Source: a bacterium (GTDB lineage: Bacteria > Actinomycetota > Acidimicrobiia > Spongiisociales > ZC4RG35). From it: a stretch of DNA of 32,162 nucleotides. The notes under the pieces are model-generated. The model did not search any database and was not told the origin of the DNA. It saw only the letters and a program-made list of their open reading frames with translations. The position numbers and the translations under genes are program-made. The stretch covers positions 1-32,162 of the forward strand of contig JAPPFC010000056.1 in assembly GCA_028824015.1 (NCBI GenBank), in the 5' to 3' direction. This document shows, piece after piece, positions 24,719 through 32,162 of the stretch; within the stretch, counting starts at the first letter, position 1; every line of letters begins with the position of its first letter.

Positions 24719-25969
24719 ATGGGAGTGAAGCAACAGGTTACCGGTCGGGATCTCGCCGGTATTCGCCGCCGCCTCCTGTACGTGCTCTTCACAGGAACGA
24801 CGCTGGGATGGGTTGGCTTCATCGCCACCCTTACGGTCGCCACGGTTGCGGCCCGGTCCCTGACCGGGTCAACCACCTTGGCCGGGATTCCCCTGGCTGC
24901 CGGCGCGCTCGGCCAGGCATACGGGACCAACCTGTTCGGGAAGCTGAGCGCCGCCCGCGGTCGACGGTTCATCATGCTGATGGGCCCTCCCATCTCCGCC
25001 TTGGGGGCGGCCGTGGAGATGGTGGGTGTCATCGGCGGTTCGTACTCGATGCTGGTTGGGGGGGCGGCGCTGGTCGGCGCCGGTTTGGGATCTCAGCATC
25101 TCTCCCGGTACGTCGCCGCCGAGTTGGCCGAGGAGGGCCGCCAGGGACTGGCGATGGGCATCCTGGTGTTGTCCGGCACCATCGGCGCGGTGGTGGGCGC
25201 CAACCTGGTGGAGTGGGCGGGCAGGGTTGTGGAAGGCAGTCTGGGTACTCCCTACGCTGGCGCCTTCCTGCTGGCAACGGTGGCCTTTCTGCTTACTTGG
25301 GTGCTCTTCTGGGCGGCTCTCCGCCCCGACCCCTCAGAGGTGGCCGTCACCGGCCAGGTGGCGAGGACCGGTGGAAGAGACGGCGCCGTAGGAGCGGCGT
25401 TCCGACTGCCGAAGGTTCAGGTCGCCATTCTGGCCATGGTCTCCGCCCAAGTAGTGATGGTGGGGGTGATGACTGCCACGCCGCTTCGCATTGAGGATGC
25501 CGGGTACGGCCTGAACGTAGTGGGGGTGGTGATCTCCACCCACACCGTGGGAATGTTCCTCTTCGCGCCTCTGGTGGGGAAACTGGTTGACCGTGTTGGG
25601 TATCTGCCGGTCCTGCGTATCGGGTTGCTGATGACCTGGGGGTCGCTGCTCCTGGCGGGGATCGCTCCCTACGACGGGTACGGGATGCTGAACGCGGGAT
25701 TGTTCCTGTTAGGCCTGGGTTGGAGCTTCTCCTTTGTGGCGGGCAGTTCCATGCTGTTTGCCTCAGCGCCGCCGGATGTCCGCCAAGTGGTGGAGGGCAG
25801 GGCGGATGCCTTGGCGCACGTCATGGTCATGACAGGAAGTGCGGGAGCAGGAGTTCTTATGAGCGCCGTCGGATTCGGATCCCTGAATCTGGTGGCGGCA
25901 GGCTTCTTGTTGGCCCTTTTGCTGCTGGTGTCGTTCTCTCCCAGCCTTCGGGCGGCGCTGGCTTCTTAG
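24719..25969 (+). CDS. MFS transporter, tandem array copy A
   Basis: Twelve-helix major facilitator of 416 residues. Landmarks shared with copies B and C are RRLLYVLF at the start of helix 1, NLFGKLSAARGRRFIML in the 2-3 loop (motif A variant), LSRYVAAELAEEGRQG, a central cytoplasmic loop after WAALRPDPSEVAVT, TPLRIEDAGYGLNVVG, GMFLFAPLVGKLVDRVG in the second motif A position, and FVAGSSMLFASAP. Copy A is the most diverged of the three. Substrate is unknown; the HTVGMF and LVDR pattern suggests a proton-driven efflux or uptake carrier. It diverges from the mobA-like gene with about 27 bp between start codons. Confidence 0.88.
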   Translation: MGVKQQVTGRDLAGIRRRLLYVLFTGTTLGWVGFIATLTVATVAARSLTGSTTLAGIPLAAGALGQAYGTNLFGKLSAARGRRFIMLMGPPISALGAAVEMVGVIGGSYSMLVGGAALVGAGLGSQHLSRYVAAELAEEGRQGLAMGILVLSGTIGAVVGANLVEWAGRVVEGSLGTPYAGAFLLATVAFLLTWVLFWAALRPDPSEVAVTGQVARTGGRDGAVGAAFRLPKVQVAILAMVSAQVVMVGVMTATPLRIEDAGYGLNVVGVVISTHTVGMFLFAPLVGKLVDRVGYLPVLRIGLLMTWGSLLLAGIAPYDGYGMLNAGLFLLGLGWSFSFVAGSSMLFASAPPDVRQVVEGRADALAHVMVMTGSAGAGVLMSAVGFGSLNLVAAGFLLALLLLVSFSPSLRAALAS

Positions 25970-26028
25970 ACGAGCGACGCAGCATGTTGCCTAGGTGGGG
26001 CCTGAGGGTCCGCCGGGCGGCGGGCCAA

Positions 26029-26034
26029 TACAAT
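26029..26034 (+). promoter_or_regulatory. Conserved -10 box (TACAAT), MFS array copy B
   Basis: TACAAT followed by 8 nt (CGAAGGGA) and GTG 26043, aligned with copies A and C. AAGG is too close to the GTG for normal ribosome binding, so a leaderless or very short leader is likely. Confidence 0.5.
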
Positions 26035-26042
26035 CGAAGGGA

Positions 26043-27335
26043 GTGAAGCCTCCGGCGCCCAACCTCGAACTCACTGCCGTCCGGCGCCGTCTGGTTTATG
26101 TGCTGTTCTCCGGCGCCGTCATGACTTGGCTGGCCTTCGTTGCAACCATCACCGTCGTCACCCTGGCGGCCCGGGCCCTGAGCGGATCGACCATGCTGGC
26201 CGGGTTGCCGCTGGCGGCCGGCGCCTTCGGTCAGGCGATGGGAACCAATCTGTTCGGACGGCTGAGCGCCCGGCGCGGCCGGCGGTTCGTCATGTTGAAG
26301 GGTTCGCCGATCTCCGCCTTCGGGGCTACCCTGGAGTTGGCCGGGGTGGTGACAGGCTCCTACTGGCTGCTGGTGGTGGGGGCGGTGTTCGTGGGCGGAG
26401 GAGTGGGTGCTATCCATCTGGCTCGATATACCGCCGCTGAACTGGCCGAGTCGGAGCGGAGGGGATGGGCATTGGGGCTGGTCGTATGGGCGGGTACGGT
26501 CGGCTCGCTTGTGGGAGCCAACCTGGTGGACTGGGTTGGCGGGATGGTCGAGGAGAGATTGGGCACTCCCTACGGCGGGGCCTTCCTCCTGGCAGTAGGG
26601 GGGTTCCTGCTGTGCTGGCTGATCTTCTGGGCGGCGCTTCGCCCCGATCCTTCCCGGGTGGCGGTGACCACCCCACCCGGCCCTCCGGTTCGCAGATCGG
26701 TCGGCTCCGCTCTCCGCCTCCCCGCGGTGCAGGTCGCCATCCTGGCTTTGCTGTCGGCACAGGCGGCCATGGTGCTGGTGATGACCACCACCCCCCTTCG
26801 CATCGAGGACGGGGGTTACGGGCTGGGTGTCGTGGGCCTGGTCATATCGACCCACGGCGTGGGAATGTTCGCCTTTGCACCCCTGGTGGGAAAGCTTGTG
26901 GACCGCATCGGCTATCTGCCGGCCCTCGGCTTGGGGGTGGTGATGACCTGGAGTTCCCTGCTCGTGGCGGGAACTGCGCCCTATGACGGGTATTACCTCT
27001 TGATTGCCGGGCTGTTCTTGTTGGGCCTGGGATGGTGTTTCTGTTTTGTGGCCGGCAGTTCCATGCTATTCGCCTCGGCGCCGGCCGAGGTACGCCAGGT
27101 TGTGGAAGGGGTGGCGGACGGAGTCACCTGGTCGACTGTGATGGTGGGAAGCGTGGGAGCGGGACTGTTGATGAACGCCATCGGATATGCATGGCTCAAC
27201 GTGGTGGCGGCCCTTCCCATGCTGATCATCGTCTTCCTGGTGGTCTCGACCCCGAGGCTTCGAGCAGCTCTCTCGACTCTGGCGGGTCCGGGTCTTCCCG
27301 CTTCTCACCAGCCGGGTGACAGCCCCACCGGATAA
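26043..27335 (+). CDS. MFS transporter, tandem array copy B
   Basis: Paralogue of copies A and C, 430 residues from GTG 26043, the position that aligns with the starts of both neighbours; an earlier in-frame ATG (25995) would translate the promoter. Motifs: RRRLVYVLFSGAV, NLFGRLSARRGRRFVML, YTAAELAESERRGWALG, TPLRIEDGGYGLGVVG, GMFAFAPLVGKLVDRIG, FVAGSSMLFASAPAEVRQVVEG. Copies A and C end at LRAALAS and FRTALSA; this one reads on for about 20 residues (LAGPGLPASHQPGD...). That tail is encoded by DNA matching, on the opposite strand, the end of the seven-helix protein gene, so it is a read-through of a decayed neighbour and probably not functional. Confidence 0.87.
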   Translation: MKPPAPNLELTAVRRRLVYVLFSGAVMTWLAFVATITVVTLAARALSGSTMLAGLPLAAGAFGQAMGTNLFGRLSARRGRRFVMLKGSPISAFGATLELAGVVTGSYWLLVVGAVFVGGGVGAIHLARYTAAELAESERRGWALGLVVWAGTVGSLVGANLVDWVGGMVEERLGTPYGGAFLLAVGGFLLCWLIFWAALRPDPSRVAVTTPPGPPVRRSVGSALRLPAVQVAILALLSAQAAMVLVMTTTPLRIEDGGYGLGVVGLVISTHGVGMFAFAPLVGKLVDRIGYLPALGLGVVMTWSSLLVAGTAPYDGYYLLIAGLFLLGLGWCFCFVAGSSMLFASAPAEVRQVVEGVADGVTWSTVMVGSVGAGLLMNAIGYAWLNVVAALPMLIIVFLVVSTPRLRAALSTLAGPGLPASHQPGDSPTG

Positions 27336-27390
27336 GGGACGCCGCGGGGAGAGGGTAGACCCAGCAAGCTGGGGGAGTCTCCGAGAGATC
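27300..27390 (-). pseudogene. Remnant 3' end of a seven-helix membrane protein gene
   Basis: Bases 27321-27346 match 28780-28805 at 24 of 26 positions, and similarity continues on both sides for roughly 90 bp. On the minus strand the remnant encodes AASLIRWGCHPAGEKR, matching AASLIWWGYRLAGDRR at the C-terminus of the gene at 28739-29437. The rest of that gene is missing, and similarity fades towards 27390. The position just after an MFS copy is the same as that of the intact gene after copy C, so an MFS-plus-neighbour unit was duplicated and the neighbour later lost. Confidence 0.75.
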
Positions 27391-27489
27391 GGGGAACTTC
27401 CGCCGGGACGTTCCCGGGTCGCTCCGGGGTTGAACGGGAACCGTCACTGGAGACGGGTGCGGACCGACGGCCCAGGGTGGGTTGTCCAA

Positions 27490-27495
27490 TAGAAT
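27490..27495 (+). promoter_or_regulatory. Conserved -10 box (TAGAAT), MFS array copy C
   Basis: TAGAAT, then CGAAGGGA (the same 8 nt as copy B), then TTG 27504. The conservation of the box and spacing across three paralogues supports both the promoter and the unusual TTG start. Confidence 0.5.
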
Positions 27496-27503
27496 CGAAG
27501 GGA

Positions 27504-28742
27504 TTGAAGCCTCGGGCTACCGACCTTGAATTCAATGCCGTCCGGCATCGTCCGGCGTATGTGCTGTTCTCCGCTTCCGTCCTGAATTGGGCGGCTTTCG
27601 TTGCGACCGTCACCGTGGTAACGCTGGCGGCCAGGGCTTTGAGCGGCTCGAACATGCTGGCCGGTCTGCCGCTGGCGGCCGGCGCCTTCGGGCAGGCATT
27701 GGGCACCAACCTGTTCGGAGGGCTGAGCGACCGCTACGGGCGGCGGCTGATCATGTTGAAGGGTCCGCTGGTATCCGCCGTGGGGGCGACTCTGGAACTT
27801 GCGGCGTTGATGGCAAAGAACTATTGGCTGTTGGTGGGAGGGGCGATGCTGGTGGGCGCAGGCGTCGGCGCCGTCCATCTGTCCCGGTACACCTCCGCTG
27901 AACTGGCCGAGTCGGAGCGAAGGGGATGGGCGTTGGGCCTGGCGGTCTGGGCGGGCACCCTCGGCTCCCTGGTCGGGGCCAACCTCGTGGATTGGGTAGG
28001 CCGGTTGGTGGAGAGGGGACTGGACACACCCTACGGCGGAGCCTTCGTGGTGGCCATCGCGTGCTTCCTTGTGTGCTGGTTGCTCCTCTGGTCGGCTCTT
28101 CCGCTTGACTCTTCCCTGGTGGCGGTGACCACCCGGTCGGGTTCTCCGGGCAGACGACGGGCGGGTATCGGCCTGGGTCTGCCTGCGGTGCAAGTCGCTG
28201 TACTGGTGTTGTTGGCGGCCCAGGCGACCATGGTGCTGGTGATGACCGCCACCCCTCTTCACATCGAGGACACCGATTACGATCTGAAGGTGGTGGGGTT
28301 GGTGATTTCGGCCCTGGCGGTGGGAATGTTCGCATTTGCTCCACTGGTGGGAAGGCTTGTGGACATCATTGGCCATTTGCCGGCGCTGGGGCTGGGTGTG
28401 ATGGTGACTTGGTATTCGGTGTTCCTGTCGGGGACCGCGCCGTATGACGGTTATTTCCCTCTGATTGCCGGGTTGTTTCTGCTGGGACTGGGATGGTGCT
28501 CCTGCATTGTGGCCGGCAGTTCCATGCTGTTCTCCGCGGCGCCTGCGGACGTTCGGCGGGTGCTGGGGGGAGTGGTTGACTGGGCGAGTTGGACGACCGT
28601 GATGCTGGGAAGTGTGGGAGCAGGTGTGCTGATGAGCGGGGTGGGATACAGATGGCTCAATCTGGTGGCGGCCGTCCCGATGCTGGTTGTCCTCCTGTTG
28701 GTGCTTGCGATCCCGAGATTCCGGACCGCGCTCTCCGCCTAG
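27504..28742 (+). CDS. MFS transporter, tandem array copy C
   Basis: Third member of the array, 412 residues from TTG 27504, aligned with the GTG of copy B. It keeps the landmarks NLFGGLSDRYGRRLIML (a closer match to classical motif A), YTSAELAESERRGWALG, TPLHIEDTDYDLKVVG, GMFAFAPLVGRLVDIIG and IVAGSSMLFSAAP. It is closer to copy B than to A. Several loop residues have diverged (LHIEDTDYD, LVDIIG for LVDRIG), so substrate or coupling may differ. Its TAG stop overlaps the TAG of the convergent seven-helix gene within the palindrome CTAG. Confidence 0.87.
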   Translation: MKPRATDLEFNAVRHRPAYVLFSASVLNWAAFVATVTVVTLAARALSGSNMLAGLPLAAGAFGQALGTNLFGGLSDRYGRRLIMLKGPLVSAVGATLELAALMAKNYWLLVGGAMLVGAGVGAVHLSRYTSAELAESERRGWALGLAVWAGTLGSLVGANLVDWVGRLVERGLDTPYGGAFVVAIACFLVCWLLLWSALPLDSSLVAVTTRSGSPGRRRAGIGLGLPAVQVAVLVLLAAQATMVLVMTATPLHIEDTDYDLKVVGLVISALAVGMFAFAPLVGRLVDIIGHLPALGLGVMVTWYSVFLSGTAPYDGYFPLIAGLFLLGLGWCSCIVAGSSMLFSAAPADVRRVLGGVVDWASWTTVMLGSVGAGVLMSGVGYRWLNLVAAVPMLVVLLLVLAIPRFRTALSA

Positions 28743-29437
28743 AGTTCGGACCTGGGCCGTCTGTCGCCGGCCAGGCGATAGCCCCACCAGATGAGGGACG
28801 CCGCGACAAGGAGGGAGACCGAGAACCCGGAGGACTCGTGGAGAAATCCGAGGATGGTCCCCCCGGTGGCGGCGGCCAGCACTCCTCCGGTGATCACCAG
28901 GTTGGCCGCGGCCCGCCGCGGGTTGGACTTTCGGAACCGGACCGCGCCCCACAGGGCGGCCGAGACCAGCACCAGCGTCCCGAGGCCTCCGGCGATGGCG
29001 GCCAGCAATCGGGGACCGAAGCCGGCCTCGGCGATCGAGGGAAAGATGTCGGCCGGGATGTCTCCTTCGGGCAGGGGGCGAGCGAACGGAGTGACGCTCA
29101 CCAGGGTGGTGGCCATGGCGGAGAAGCCGAACAGTCCCACCACCATTAGGTGCCCGACCCTGCGGCCCACCGACAGGAACACCGATCCCAGCGCCAGATA
29201 CGGGATGTTCAAGACACCCCCGAAAAGAAAGAAAACCCGGTAGCTGATGCCGGTCCATCCCCACCCCAGGCCGGAGAACAGGGCCCACACCGCGATGGCG
29301 AACATGGCCATTCCGGCGGTGTAGGCTGACAGGTGGGGTCGCGGTCTGCTCCGCAGGTCGCGGGCAAGATCCAAAGTGGCGGCGGTTGCCACGCCACCTG
29401 CCACGGCGGCCAAGACCACGGCGGTGATGTTGCCCAC
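28739..29437 (-). CDS. Seven-helix membrane protein of unknown function
   Basis: I do not recognise this family. The 232-residue protein has seven hydrophobic segments: ITAVVLAAVAGGVATAATL; AGMAMFAIAVWALFSGLGW; FFLFGGVLNIPYLALGSVFL; HLMVVGLFGFSAMATTLVSV; LLAAIAGGLGTLVLVSAAL; ANLVITGGVLAAATGGTILG; VSLLVAASLIWWGYRL. No catalytic motif is visible. I start it at GTG 29437 because TAGCAT lies exactly 7 nt upstream and the first helix begins there; a longer frame would run through the divergent hydrolase gene. It converges on MFS copy C with overlapping stops, and a decayed copy of its 3' end lies after MFS copy B, so it has travelled with the MFS genes. Confidence 0.75.
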   Translation of the reverse strand: MGNITAVVLAAVAGGVATAATLDLARDLRSRPRPHLSAYTAGMAMFAIAVWALFSGLGWGWTGISYRVFFLFGGVLNIPYLALGSVFLSVGRRVGHLMVVGLFGFSAMATTLVSVTPFARPLPEGDIPADIFPSIAEAGFGPRLLAAIAGGLGTLVLVSAALWGAVRFRKSNPRRAAANLVITGGVLAAATGGTILGFLHESSGFSVSLLVAASLIWWGYRLAGDRRPRSEL

Positions 29438-29444
29438 CGAAGGG

Positions 29445-29450
29445 ATGCTA
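29445..29450 (-). promoter_or_regulatory. -10 box (TAGCAT) for the seven-helix protein gene
   Basis: On the minus strand TAGCAT, 7 nt, then GTG 29437, the same leaderless geometry as at 9100 and 12178. It overlaps the first possible start of the divergent hydrolase gene. Confidence 0.45.
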
Positions 29451-31208
29451 TCAAATGAACAAAGCGGTTCTCCGGTGACCGGTCCTCGCCCATGGCCGGG
29501 AGCGCCGGACGTGACCGTGGAGCGGGATGTCCCCGCCAGGATGCGAGACGGGACCACTCTGTACGCCGACATCTATCGCCCGGTCACGGACGCTCGCCTG
29601 CCCGTGCTCCTGATGCGCTCACCCTACGACAAGCGAAACGCCACCATGCCATTCGGCCATGCCCATCCCGTCTGGTACGCCTCCCAGGGGTACGTGGTGG
29701 TCATTCAGGACACCCGGGGCCGGGCGACGTCGGAGGGGGAGTTCTACCCCTATCTGCATGAGAGCGCCGATGGCTACGACACGGTGGAGTGGGCGGCCCG
29801 AGTTGCGGGCTCCAACGGGCAGGTGGGGATGTGGGGCTTCTCCTACGTGGGCGCCACCCAGTTGCTGGCGGCGGTCGAGCGTCCCCCCAGCCTGGCGGCG
29901 ATCGCTCCGGCCTTCACGGCTTCCCAGTACTACGAGGGATGGACCTACAACGGTGGAGCCCTCTCGCTGGCCTTCATTCTCTATTGGGCGAACCTGCTGG
30001 CCATAGACACCGCCCACAGAGCCGGTGACCGGGCCGCGTTCGAGTCCCTGGGGGCATCCCTGGCCGAGGCGCCCGGGTGGTTCTGGTTCACCCCCCTCAA
30101 GGAATACCCGCCCCTGTCGGACGGCTACGCGCCCTGGTTCTACGACTGGCTGGAGCATTCCACTTACGACGATTACTGGAGGCGGTGGTCCATCGATGAG
30201 GACTACAGCCGGATCACCGTCCCCGCTCTGCACGTGGGCGGCTGGTACGACGTCTTCGTCTCCGGGACGGTGGCCAACTTCTCGGGTCTCAGCGCCGCCG
30301 CGGGTGCGGCCGCCGCCCGTCAGGGGCAGAAACTGCTGCTCGGTCCCTGGACGCACATGCCCTGGAGTCCCCTGGGATCCTCCGAGGGCCGTCCTCCCGA
30401 CACGATCGGGATCGATGACTGGCACATCCGCTGGTTCGACCAGACCATCAAGGGAAGGGACACCGGAGTGCTTGACAGCCCGGTCACCGTCCATCTCTTC
30501 AACGGGGGATGGCGCCACTACGACGACTGGCCTCCCTCGGGCGTGGAGTACCAGGACTGGTTCGTCCACTCGGGCGGGCGGGCCAACTCCAAGTACGGGG
30601 ATGGTTCACTTAGTCGACAGGGGCCCGGCGAGGAGCCTCCCGATCTGTTCGTCTACGATCCGGCTCTGGCCACCCCCAGCCAGGGAGGCCATTCCTGCTG
30701 CTTCGACACCATCACGCCGATGGGCCCGGCCGACCAACACGTGGCCGAAGCCTCCCGGATGGTGTTGGTGTACACCTCTGAGCCCCGGCAGAAGGAGATG
30801 ATCCTGATGGGTGACGCAAGGGTAACCCTGTGGGCAGCCACGACCGCCGCCGACACCGATTGGACTGCCCGGTTGTGCGTTGTGGACCCCTCCGGTGTCT
30901 CCACCAATCTCCAGGAGGGGATCATCCGGGCTCGGTACCGGGACTCGCTTTCGGATCCCCGACCCATCCGGGCGGACCGGGTCTACCGGTACACGATCGA
31001 CCTGGGTCCGGTGGGCGCGCGGATCCCTGCCGGACATCGCCTGCGGCTGGTGCTGGGGAGCTCCGACTTCCCCCAGTGGGACCGTAACATGAACACCGGC
31101 GGCCCGCTGTTCGCCGAGCCTTCCACCGCCGGACGCCCGGCGACCCAGACCGTCCTTCACAACCCGTCCCACCCCACCAGTGTCACTCTCCCCGTCTTGG
31201 AGGGATAA
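29445..31208 (+). CDS. CocE/NonD-family alpha/beta hydrolase (X-Pro dipeptidyl-peptidase S15-like)
   Basis: Serine hydrolase of up to 587 residues with the CocE/S15 layout: an N-terminal alpha/beta domain beginning at MRDGTTLYADIYRP, a helical cap, and a C-terminal jelly roll (from about 385; QKEMILMGDARVTLWAATTA, HRLRLVLGSSDFPQWDRNMN). The triad is S133 in MWGFSYVGA, D269 in VGGWYDVFVSG and H304 in LLGPWTHMPWS. The family includes cocaine esterase, glutaryl-acylases and X-Pro peptidases; the true substrate is unknown. There is no signal peptide. The start is uncertain: ATG 29445, GTG 29475 and GTG 29511 are all in frame; the latter two avoid the promoter of the divergent gene. It overlaps no neighbour and is followed after 1 nt by the SDR gene. 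Confidence 0.9.
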   Translation: MLSNEQSGSPVTGPRPWPGAPDVTVERDVPARMRDGTTLYADIYRPVTDARLPVLLMRSPYDKRNATMPFGHAHPVWYASQGYVVVIQDTRGRATSEGEFYPYLHESADGYDTVEWAARVAGSNGQVGMWGFSYVGATQLLAAVERPPSLAAIAPAFTASQYYEGWTYNGGALSLAFILYWANLLAIDTAHRAGDRAAFESLGASLAEAPGWFWFTPLKEYPPLSDGYAPWFYDWLEHSTYDDYWRRWSIDEDYSRITVPALHVGGWYDVFVSGTVANFSGLSAAAGAAAARQGQKLLLGPWTHMPWSPLGSSEGRPPDTIGIDDWHIRWFDQTIKGRDTGVLDSPVTVHLFNGGWRHYDDWPPSGVEYQDWFVHSGGRANSKYGDGSLSRQGPGEEPPDLFVYDPALATPSQGGHSCCFDTITPMGPADQHVAEASRMVLVYTSEPRQKEMILMGDARVTLWAATTAADTDWTARLCVVDPSGVSTNLQEGIIRARYRDSLSDPRPIRADRVYRYTIDLGPVGARIPAGHRLRLVLGSSDFPQWDRNMNTGGPLFAEPSTAGRPATQTVLHNPSHPTSVTLPVLEG

Positions 31209-31209
31209 G

Positions 31210-32061
31210 ATGTCCCGCAGTATCAGAACCCAGGCCCGCACACCCGCCGCACACGGAGGACCGGGGTCCTCCGAGAGCGCCCGCTTCGTTGGTAAGAATG
31301 TCTTCATCACCGGGGCGGGGAGTGGCTTCGGACGCCGCACGGCCGAGCGTTTCGCTGCCGAGGGGGCTGCCAACCTGTACCTGGTTGACCGACGGCCCGA
31401 ACGCCTGGAGGCGGTAGCGCCCGTAGTGGCGGACCTGGGGGCCAACCCGGTCCCCATCCGCGTTGACTTGGGCGAGACGGAGGCCTGTGAGTCGGCGATC
31501 GAACAGGCGCTGGCGGTGGACCCGCGGCTTGACGTGCTGATCTCCAACGCCGCGGCCTGGGTACAAGTTCCCTTCATAGAGATGAGCAACGATGACTGGC
31601 GTCGGGTGATGTCGGTCAACCTGGACGCCTACTTTACGCTGTCGCAGCGGGCGGCGCAGGCGATGAAGGAGACCGGCGGAGGGGTGATCCTCCTAACTTC
31701 ATCCATCAGCGCCCTCGGTCACGGGCGAAACTTCACGGCCTACTGCGTGGCCAAGGCGGCGATAGTCTCGCTGGCCAAGGCGATCGCGGTGGAACTGGCC
31801 CCGTGGAACATCCGCGCCAACTGCGTCAGCCCCGGGCCGGCGGACACCCAGCAGTCGGTGGACATCGCCGGCGAGGAGTTGATGGACAAATGGCGGGCCG
31901 AAGGCTTCCCGGTCGTGCCGATGAACCGCCTGGCGGCCACCGACGACATCGCCTCAGCCTTCCTGTACCTGGCCTCCGACGACGCCCGCTATGTCAGCGG
32001 GATCAACCTGGTGGTCGACGGCGCCTACACCGCCCAGGTCTACGACCTCCCCAAGAGTTGA
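31210..32061 (+). CDS. Short-chain dehydrogenase/reductase (classical SDR, NAD-type)
   Basis: Rossmann-fold oxidoreductase of 283 residues. TGAGSGFG cofactor motif (34-41), Asp60 at the end of strand 2 (LYLVDRR), which favours NAD over NADP, SNAA in place of NNAG (112-115), catalytic Ser in LLTSSIS (about 164), Y178 and K182 in YCVAK, and the VSPGPADT loop. An N-terminal extension of about 28 residues before the first strand is longer than usual. ATG 31210 has GGAGGG 6 nt upstream; that site lies in the last codons of the hydrolase, so the pair is probably cotranscribed. Substrate is unknown; many relatives reduce 3-oxo groups or oxidise secondary alcohols. Confidence 0.92.
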   Translation: MSRSIRTQARTPAAHGGPGSSESARFVGKNVFITGAGSGFGRRTAERFAAEGAANLYLVDRRPERLEAVAPVVADLGANPVPIRVDLGETEACESAIEQALAVDPRLDVLISNAAAWVQVPFIEMSNDDWRRVMSVNLDAYFTLSQRAAQAMKETGGGVILLTSSISALGHGRNFTAYCVAKAAIVSLAKAIAVELAPWNIRANCVSPGPADTQQSVDIAGEELMDKWRAEGFPVVPMNRLAATDDIASAFLYLASDDARYVSGINLVVDGAYTAQVYDLPKS

Positions 32062-32162
32062 ATCTGCCAGCCGATCATCGGCCAAATGTCGCGAAAAATC
32101 AGGGGTTCCTTTGGGCTCCCTCCCCCAACACCCTAGCGGCCTATATGATCCCAGGTCAGCGT
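32062..32162. other. Downstream intergenic edge
   Basis: No gene start is visible before the window ends. A short inverted repeat, GCCGATCATCGGC (32070-32082), and a TATGAT hexamer near 32142-32147 are present. The latter may be the -10 box of a gene beyond the edge. Confidence 0.3.

Noticed and set aside
27360..27373. CCCAGC/GCTGGG inverted repeat between MFS copies B and C, considered as a terminator
   Set aside because: The loop is only two bases and no T-tract follows; it lies inside the decayed gene remnant.
27444..29288. Minus-strand open frame of 614 codons opposite MFS copy C and overlapping the seven-helix gene
   Set aside because: It crosses two supported genes in another register and has low-complexity His/Gln/Arg-rich composition, typical of a shadow.
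32070..32082. GCCGATCATCGGC as a terminator after the SDR gene
   Set aside because: The arms leave almost no loop and no T-tract follows; too weak to call.

Overview
The window reads as a piece of a high-GC actinobacterial chromosome. The best markers are a Pup ligase gene followed by its two WYL-domain companions (pafA-pafB-pafC), a luciferase-like F420-type oxidoreductase, a PASTA-bearing penicillin-binding protein, and a lipoprotein with an Ala-Thr-Thr-Glu/Ala-Ala-Pro linker of the kind common in Acidimicrobiia. Placement at phylum level (Actinomycetota) is well supported; placement in or near Acidimicrobiia is inference. I see no tRNA, rRNA, CRISPR array, insertion sequence or phage gene, and no gene-free stretch longer than about 220 bases.

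Layout. 1-2740 (-): class A penicillin-binding protein, C-terminus cut off by the window edge. 2804-5733 (+): methylmalonyl-CoA mutase large subunit, translationally coupled to an LpdA-like flavoprotein that lacks one redox cysteine. 5805-9059 (+): pafA, pafB, pafC. 9113-9721 (+): small cytoplasmic sulfite-oxidase-fold molybdoenzyme, followed by a terminator. 9752-12135 (-): coupled LLM oxidoreductase and amidase genes. 12191-13405 (+): exported bactofilin-like beta-repeat protein with membrane segments. 13464-16991 (-): three tandem 359-residue threonine aldolase paralogues, each with its own upstream region. 17212-22753 (+): complete peptide-type ABC importer operon (binding lipoprotein, two permeases, two ATPases). 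22821-24053 (+): MFS exporter. 24074-24691 (-): MobA-like protein. 24719-28742 (+): three tandem paralogous MFS transporters, with the decayed 3' end of another gene between copies two and three. 28739-29437 (-): seven-helix membrane protein of unknown function. 29445-32061 (+): CocE-type alpha/beta hydrolase and a short-chain dehydrogenase.

How it may work together. The ABC importer beside the aldolase cluster suggests uptake of peptides or amino acids and release of glycine plus aldehyde from beta-hydroxy amino acids. The amidase, LLM oxidoreductase, hydrolase and SDR look like scavenging enzymes. The mutase feeds propionyl-CoA-type carbon into succinyl-CoA. These links are inference from proximity.

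The most notable structural observations are: (i) a mosaic pattern among the three aldolase genes that looks like gene conversion; (ii) the tandem MFS array carrying the remnant of a co-duplicated neighbour; and (iii) a repeated TAnnnT box exactly 7 nt upstream of several start codons, which predicts leaderless mRNAs.
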